DNA of 64,000 nt from Dendrolimus kikuchii (taxonomy: Eukaryota > Arthropoda > Insecta > Lepidoptera > Lasiocampidae). Below the pieces are notes generated by a model. It made no database searches. It saw nothing but the letters and a program-made list of their open reading frames with translations, and was not told where the DNA came from. Where the stretch lies: assembly GCA_019925095.2 (NCBI GenBank), contig CM034395.1, positions 13,609,213-13,673,212 on the forward strand, given 5' to 3'. A program made the position numbers and the translations under genes. Positions within the stretch are counted from its first letter, which is position 1. Every line of letters begins with the position of its first letter. This document shows, piece by piece, positions 58,807 to 64,000 of the stretch.

Positions 58807-58972
58807 TGATGGATATACAAACTTTTTGTATATAGTAAACTTGAATTTAATATTGGAATGCGTGGCTGTCTTAAGTTGTTTCTGCCACCATTGAAGTAAC
58901 ACTCGAAAATATATCTCGTAACAACGTAGACCTTTCGTGGATTTATTAATCGCGACTTCTTAGCCCCCAACA
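58807..58972 (+). repeat. 5' LTR of the copia element
   Basis: 166 bp, TGATGGATATAC ... CCCCCAACA. It supplies the promoter and transcription start of the genomic RNA. It contains an inverted pair around ACAAACTTTTTGTATATAG. It is short even for copia-group LTRs. Confidence 0.96.
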
Positions 58973-58974
58973 TT

Positions 58975-58988
58975 GGTTATGGGCCCAG
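58975..58988 (+). promoter_or_regulatory. Primer binding site for half tRNA-iMet
   Basis: GGTTATGGGCCCAG begins 3 bp inside the 5' LTR. It is the reverse complement of CTGGGCCCATAACC, the anticodon stem-loop region of eukaryotic initiator tRNA-Met, not of a tRNA 3' end. Drosophila copia is known to prime minus-strand synthesis from a cleaved 5' half of that tRNA; the match implies the same mechanism. Confidence 0.85.
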
Positions 58989-59084
58989 GCAGCGCAAATC
59001 CATAACGCTGTAATATAAACAAAAGGAATTCGGATCGGAGAATATTTAGAAGCAGTCTAATTAATTGCGAAAAGGTGCAGAACG

Positions 59085-62000
59085 ATGAGCAGTATGTCGA
59101 TGCGAATCGAGCCCTTGGGCAAGGACAATTACGATAGCTGGAGAATTCAGGTACAAGCTCTATTAATTAAAAACAATGAGTGGATGTACGTAAGTGGCAA
59201 GGTTCTCAGACCAGCTGAGATTAATGAAGCTGAACGCTGGATGGAAGAGGACGAAAAAGCCAAAGCCGATCTGATTCTTTCGATGAGTGGAAGTGAACTT
59301 CGACATATTAGAGGTTGTAAAACTTCCAGAGATGTTTGGCTGAAATTAGAGTCAATTTATGCATCGAAGGGACCTGCTAAGAAGGCTACACTCTTAAAGC
59401 GTTTAATCCTGCACAAAATGTCGGAGACAGGAAATGTTAGAGAACATTTGGATACTTTTTTCGACGCTGTGGACAAGCTTGCAGACATGGGTATAAGTAT
59501 CAACGAAGAATTAGTATCTATTATGTTGTTATACAGTTTGCCCGGAAATTTTGAAAGCTTTAGATGTGCGATTGAATCGAGAGATGAGTTGCCGAAACCA
59601 GAAGCCTTGAAAATTAAAATACTGGAAGAGCATGAATCCAGAAATGCAAATAAAAATCAGGATGAAGATGTTCTGTACACAAATACGAGAAAGTATTTTA
59701 AGAAGAGTAAGAAAGGCGCAAAGAACAAAAGTACAGTTGGAGACAAAACTGACTTTAAAAAGAGTAGAACTGAAAAGAAAGGTTTTAGATTTAAATGTTA
59801 CAAATGTCACGAACGTGGACATAAAGCATCAAACTGCAAAATTAAAATAGGTAGAAAAGCACAGAAAGCAGAAGAAACACATTGTATTAATAGTATTCTA
59901 ACCACTTTTAATGTTTTAGATGTAGAAGTTTCTAATGCTGTAAATGTTCAAAAACATGACTGGATTTTGGACAGTGGGTGCACGTCTCACCTTTGTAATG
60001 ATGCGAGTAAGTTCGGGGACACTTTAGAAATGACTAGCGGAGAACTAAATTTAGCGACGCATGTAAGTACTGATATAAAAGGTAAGGGTACTGTAAGGTT
60101 GTCGGCATGGAGCGAACACTCGAGGGATTTATTTGAACTACGCGATACGTTGTTTGTTCCTAATCTAAGGACGAATTTAATTTCAGTAGCCAAAATAACA
60201 AATAACGGTTATAATGTTACGTTCAATAACGATGTAGCTCAGGTTATTGATAAGAACGGTGAAATTAAATTGACGGCATATCGTAGAGGTAATTTATATT
60301 GTTTGAATAGTCCTGAATATATATTTAATTTGAGTGATTCGAATGCTGATGTACGTTGTTGGCACGAACGATTAGGACATTTGAATGGTAAAGATGTTGC
60401 TAAGCTTTTAGGTAAATTAGGTGCTAAGTTTGATGTGACCGAAGTACGAAACTTACGTGATTGCGATATTTGTGCTAGAGGAAAAATGACCGCGTTACCT
60501 TTTTCTGATTCCCATAGTCCTTGTACTGAAAAGTTACAAATAATCTATTCCGATATTGTAGGACCTATGAGATGTGAATCTATAGGTGGAGCAAAATATT
60601 TTATAACTTTTATCGACGATTGTACACGTTGGTGTGAAGTTTATTTTCTAAGTGCGAAAAAAAAAGCCTTAGAAGCCTTTAAGGTGTATAAAAGTCACGT
60701 TGAGAACATGACGGGACTGAAGATCAAATATCTCCAGACCGACAATGGAGGAGAATATTGTAACTCGGAATTTGATCGATTTTTGAAACAAGCAGGCATA
60801 CAGCGAAGACTAAATGTACCTCGAACACCGCAGCAGAACGGAATTGCAGAACGAATGAACCGGACCTTGGTGGAAATGGCAAGGTGTATGCTATTGAGTT
60901 CTAATCTTTCCTCAGGTTTTTGGGCCGAAGCGGTAGATACTGCATGTTACGTCAGAAACCGTTGTCCTACTAGAAGTCTACAGGGTGAAATTCCTTATGA
61001 AAAATGGCAAAACAAATCGGTGAAAATTGCATACTTTCGAAGATTTGGAACTAAGGTACACATTCTAGATAAAGATCCAAACAAAGATAAATTCGCAGCA
61101 AGAGGTATTGCTGGTAACTTTGTTGGATACCCGAAGAACGCCAAGGGATATCGTGTGTGGATTCCTGAGCGAAGGCAATTCATGATTGCGAGAGATGTGA
61201 AATTTCACGAAAGTCCAAACACACGAAAGGACATCTCGAAGCAAGAGCCGAGCCTATTAAACATAACGAAAGATGACGATCAGGATTTCATAGAAATAGA
61301 CTTCACAAAATCGAATGTTCCAGTTGAAAAACATAGACATAAAGCAGAAGAGATTGACAATATGCAAGACATATGGAGTGAATGTCAAGAATATCCTTCA
61401 GAGTATGACCGAGACGAGTCTTCATCTAGATATTTACAAGCGGAACAACAAGCCGAAGAAACAAGGCATGATGCGCTTGATCAGCTAAGAATGACGACGA
61501 GAGCTCCTGGTAGACCTAGAATATTACGCACAGGAAGCGTGGGCCGACCGAAGAAGATCTATCAAACGAGGGAAGTCGAGCGATCTGTAACTTCTACTGA
61601 TACAAATGAGGTTGAAGATTTTGCTGGTTCAACTGAGATCACCTTGAAGAATGCTTTGAAAAGTAAGGATAAACCTGATTGGGAGGAAGCCATTTTATCT
61701 GAAATTAAAAGTTTAGTTCAGAAAGGTACATGGGAGATAGTAAAGAGACCGAAGAACAGGAACATCATAGGCTGCCGTTATGTGTTGACGACAAAGCAGA
61801 ACGTCGACAAGACTCTAAAGAAGAAAGCGAGACTTGTAGCACAAGGTTTCAGCCAACGATATGGGGTCGACTATGAGAAAACCTTTGCACCTGTTGCTAG
61901 ATTAGACACCGTCAGATTGTTAATGGCTCTCGCAGTTGAATTGAACTTGGAAATTCACCAATTAGATATAAACACTGCTTATTTAAATGGATCCTTCGAT

Positions 62001-63257
62001 GAAGAGATTTACATGGAGATACCAGAACTATTAAGAGAAAGTTTAATTAAGCTTATGAATCGTGAGGGAGAAGATCCAATGGTCAAAAAGCGTGCGCAAA
62101 TCATGCTGAATAAATTGGATAGTGGTTGCGATTCATGCTTATTGCGGATATCATTGTATGGTTTGAAGCAAGCTGGACGTCAATGGAATCTCAAACTCAA
62201 CAAAAAGTTGATCGCTATGGGATTGAAGCAAACTCTGAACGAGCCGTGTTTATACTTTAAACAAAGTGCAAATAGCCATTTGTTTGTATTGGTTTACGTA
62301 GACGATATTTTGGTGGCAAGTCAAGAAAGAGGTTTAATTATTAAATTTAAAGATGAGCTGTCAAGGGAGTTCGAATTAAAAGATTATGGTCAGGCAAAAT
62401 ATATTTTAGGAATAGACATACGGAGGAATAATAATGACAATGTCATTATTTTGTCACAACAAAATTATATTGACAATTTATTGAAACGTTTTTCAATGGA
62501 AAATTGCAATAAATGTGCAACGCCGATGGAAATTAATTCCAAACATAAACCAGAAGAAAAATGCGATGACGACGAAAGCGATACAAATTGGCCGTATCGA
62601 GAATTGATAGGTTGTTTGAATTACCTAAGCAATGCAACTAGACCAGATATTGCTAATGCGGTGAGTAAGCTAAGCCAAAAAGTCACGAATCCTGAAAAAT
62701 CTGATTGGAAATCTGCAAAACGTGTATTACGTTACCTGAAAGGGACCATACAACGTAGTCTCGTATACAAGAAAACTGGTAATTGTATACAGGGTTTTTC
62801 AGACGCAGATTGGGGGAATTGTTTACTAGACAGACGATCTTATTCGGGTTATGCATTCATTTTAGGTGGTGCGTGTATATCCTGGCAGTCTAGGAAACAA
62901 CGTAGCGTGGCGACATCGACTTGTGAGGCAGAGTACGTCAGCCTTTCCGAAAGTATGAAGGAGGCAGTGTATCTAAATAGTCTGATGAAGGAAGTAGGGC
63001 TCATGAGGTATGCTCGAGTGATTGTTCATGCCGATAACCAAGGGGCTATGTTTTTAGCTCAAGACCCAATGTTTCATGCGCGTAGCAAGCATATTGATAT
63101 TCGATATCATTACATTAGGGAGGTTTTAAGGGATATGAACGACATTGTGTTGAAACATGTGCCCACTGAATCCATGTTGGCAGACGTGCTTACTAAGCCA
63201 TTAACTAGTGTTAAACACTACAAGTGTTTAGATGGTTTAGGTGTTAAGTTGTGTTAA
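59085..63257 (+). CDS. Copia Gag-Pol polyprotein, intact, 1390 aa
   Basis: Encodes capsid, protease, integrase, reverse transcriptase and RNase H as one polyprotein, the copia order with integrase before RT. Seen in order: UBN2-like Gag (about 1-230), CCHC knuckle CYKCHERGHKASNC (238-251), aspartic protease DSG (296-298), gag-pre-integrase with H and C pairs (about 415-470), integrase triad D490, D553 (TDNGGEY) and E589, giving DD35E, RT with YVDD at 1071-1074, RNase H with SDADW (D1240) and a C-terminal TKPLT. All catalytic motifs are present and there is no stop or frameshift. Length is close to Drosophila copia (about 1400). The ATG is chosen as the first in frame after the primer binding site and it opens the Gag domain. 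Between IYMEI and SLYGLKQ the RT carries a 43-residue connector, longer than usual. The whole frame could equally start at the next Met, two or four codons later. Confidence 0.97.
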   Translation: MSSMSMRIEPLGKDNYDSWRIQVQALLIKNNEWMYVSGKVLRPAEINEAERWMEEDEKAKADLILSMSGSELRHIRGCKTSRDVWLKLESIYASKGPAKKATLLKRLILHKMSETGNVREHLDTFFDAVDKLADMGISINEELVSIMLLYSLPGNFESFRCAIESRDELPKPEALKIKILEEHESRNANKNQDEDVLYTNTRKYFKKSKKGAKNKSTVGDKTDFKKSRTEKKGFRFKCYKCHERGHKASNCKIKIGRKAQKAEETHCINSILTTFNVLDVEVSNAVNVQKHDWILDSGCTSHLCNDASKFGDTLEMTSGELNLATHVSTDIKGKGTVRLSAWSEHSRDLFELRDTLFVPNLRTNLISVAKITNNGYNVTFNNDVAQVIDKNGEIKLTAYRRGNLYCLNSPEYIFNLSDSNADVRCWHERLGHLNGKDVAKLLGKLGAKFDVTEVRNLRDCDICARGKMTALPFSDSHSPCTEKLQIIYSDIVGPMRCESIGGAKYFITFIDDCTRWCEVYFLSAKKKALEAFKVYKSHVENMTGLKIKYLQTDNGGEYCNSEFDRFLKQAGIQRRLNVPRTPQQNGIAERMNRTLVEMARCMLLSSNLSSGFWAEAVDTACYVRNRCPTRSLQGEIPYEKWQNKSVKIAYFRRFGTKVHILDKDPNKDKFAARGIAGNFVGYPKNAKGYRVWIPERRQFMIARDVKFHESPNTRKDISKQEPSLLNITKDDDQDFIEIDFTKSNVPVEKHRHKAEEIDNMQDIWSECQEYPSEYDRDESSSRYLQAEQQAEETRHDALDQLRMTTRAPGRPRILRTGSVGRPKKIYQTREVERSVTSTDTNEVEDFAGSTEITLKNALKSKDKPDWEEAILSEIKSLVQKGTWEIVKRPKNRNIIGCRYVLTTKQNVDKTLKKKARLVAQGFSQRYGVDYEKTFAPVARLDTVRLLMALAVELNLEIHQLDINTAYLNGSFDEEIYMEIPELLRESLIKLMNREGEDPMVKKRAQIMLNKLDSGCDSCLLRISLYGLKQAGRQWNLKLNKKLIAMGLKQTLNEPCLYFKQSANSHLFVLVYVDDILVASQERGLIIKFKDELSREFELKDYGQAKYILGIDIRRNNNDNVIILSQQNYIDNLLKRFSMENCNKCATPMEINSKHKPEEKCDDDESDTNWPYRELIGCLNYLSNATRPDIANAVSKLSQKVTNPEKSDWKSAKRVLRYLKGTIQRSLVYKKTGNCIQGFSDADWGNCLLDRRSYSGYAFILGGACISWQSRKQRSVATSTCEAEYVSLSESMKEAVYLNSLMKEVGLMRYARVIVHADNQGAMFLAQDPMFHARSKHIDIRYHYIREVLRDMNDIVLKHVPTESMLADVLTKPLTSVKHYKCLDGLGVKLC

Positions 63258-63305
63258 TTTGTCTTCTGGATATTTTATGTAATTAAATTAAAATTTATAG
63301 GGGCG

Positions 63306-63471
63306 TGATGGATATACAAACTTTTTGTATATAGTAAACTTGAATTTAATATTGGAATGCGTGGCTGTCTTAAGTTGTTTCTGCCACCATTGAAGTAACA
63401 CTCGAAAATATATCTCGTAACAACGTAGACCTTTCGTGGATTTATTAATCGCGACTTCTTAGCCCCCAACA
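63306..63471 (+). repeat. 3' LTR of the copia element
   Basis: Identical over all 166 positions to the 5' LTR. It supplies the polyadenylation region. Preceded by a short G-rich polypurine tract. Confidence 0.96.
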
Positions 63472-63476
63472 ACTAT

Positions 63477-64000
63477 GAGTAGTGAACTATGAGTGAGTGG
63501 AATACAATACAAATAAGTTAAGTTTTCTTGCATTGTATTAAATAAAATGTAAAAAAAAACAAATAAACAAACTTCATAAATATATATGCAAGGCAGTGTT
63601 AAAATCTTATAATCTATGAAATATTGCCCGCAGCTATCCGTATTTTGGAGTCTAAATATAGATCGTATACAGCGTTTTTGCCCTTTAAATGCAACTTCTG
63701 TGTCCGTAGAATGCTCCCAAAATATGATGCCATATCTCAAAACGGATTCTGTTAGTCCGTAGTAGGCTGTTACAACATGATCTATATTTAAAGTTGGGTA
63801 TATTTTGTAAAGAGCATATGACGCACTGCCTAATTTTTTATTTAAGTTTGATATATGAGATTTCCAATTTAACGTTTTGTCTATAGTGATGCCTAAAAAT
63901 TTTGCGAAATATACTCAATCATATGATTTTTATATTTAATCATAATATTATATACACTATTTCTTTGGCTAAAATGCGTAACTTGAGTCTTTTTTAGATT
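63477..64000 (-). pseudogene. LINE reverse transcriptase C-terminal fragment, runs off the window
   Basis: Minus-strand reading from 64000: LKKTQVTHFSQRNSV, then GITIDKTLNWKSHISNLNKK, then SASYALYKIYPTLNIDHVVT, YYGLTESVLRYGIIFWEHST, KGQKRCIRSIF and YKILTLPCIYIYEVCLF. This is the post-palm region of CR1/Jockey/I-group non-LTR reverse transcriptases. One frame change near 63895-63905 and loss of similarity after about 63560 show decay. The upstream RT core would lie beyond the right edge. The copia element interrupts it at 63472-63476. Confidence 0.75.

Larger units (their letters stand above)
58802..63476 (+). mobile_element. Full-length Ty1/copia LTR retrotransposon with 5-bp target duplication
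   Basis: ACTAT duplicates at 58802-58806 and 63472-63476 bound a 4665-bp element (58807-63471). LTRs start TG and end CA, are 166 bp each and are identical base for base. Between them are a primer binding site, one Gag-Pol frame (59085-63257) and a short polypurine run (AGGGGCG, 63299-63305) directly before the 3' LTR. Identical LTRs mean insertion was recent relative to the mutation rate. The element looks competent by inspection. It is inserted in an older minus-strand LINE. Confidence 0.97.

Noticed and set aside
59529..61183. Minus-strand frames inside the copia element
   Set aside because: Shadows of the 1390-codon plus-strand frame.

Overview
This window looks like a repeat-rich, gene-free stretch of a eukaryotic nuclear genome, most likely from a moth or butterfly. 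The basis is strong AT-richness, no dense coding, and a repeat mixture typical of Lepidoptera: R1-clade and CR1/Jockey-like LINE tails, mariner copies, CTRR-ended Helitron-like repeats, and tRNA-headed SINEs. The order-level assignment is inference from repeat families I recognise. I found no convincing host protein-coding gene, tRNA gene or rRNA gene. Almost every recognisable coding stretch belongs to a mobile element, and all but one are broken.

Layout. 1-6 kb: Helitron-like fragments, a retroposed SINE-like repeat, a dead but structurally complete mariner (3747-5016) and a truncated CR1/Jockey-type LINE (5112-5950). 6-20 kb: mostly unassigned AT-rich DNA with a TA microsatellite, a perfect 29-bp hairpin (6798-6870), a 183-bp tandem duplication, a foldback with internal minisatellite (13371-13577), a SWIM-like zinc-finger remnant and a LINE 3' end. 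20-36 kb: unassigned DNA, a complete Helitron-like element (23623-24163), several SINEs and LINE tails, including one LINE insertion with a 14-bp target duplication and an inverted 5' junction (34167-34551). 36-46 kb: two related Helitron-like elements carrying different minisatellites at the same internal site, a decayed LINE with RT, CCHC knuckle and nuclease-like tail (37975-39478) facing a second copy of its tail, a dead minus-strand mariner, and a GC-rich R1-clade LINE (44200-45288). 46-58 kb: SINEs, small MITEs, and a 3-kb terminal-inverted-repeat DNA transposon with a decayed transposase (52049-55084).

58.8-63.5 kb: the best-preserved object, a full-length Ty1/copia retrotransposon. 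It has identical 166-bp LTRs, a 5-bp target duplication, one uninterrupted 1390-residue Gag-Pol frame and a primer binding site matching the anticodon-arm region of initiator tRNA-Met, the unusual half-tRNA priming known from Drosophila copia. It sits inside an older minus-strand LINE that runs off the right edge of the window.

The elements do not form a pathway. They record layered insertions: SINE into DNA transposon, LINE into Helitron-like repeat, copia into LINE. The non-autonomous families (SINE-like repeats, MITEs, Helitron-like repeats) presumably depended on enzymes from autonomous relatives, and one SINE-like family shares its 3' end with a LINE present in the window.
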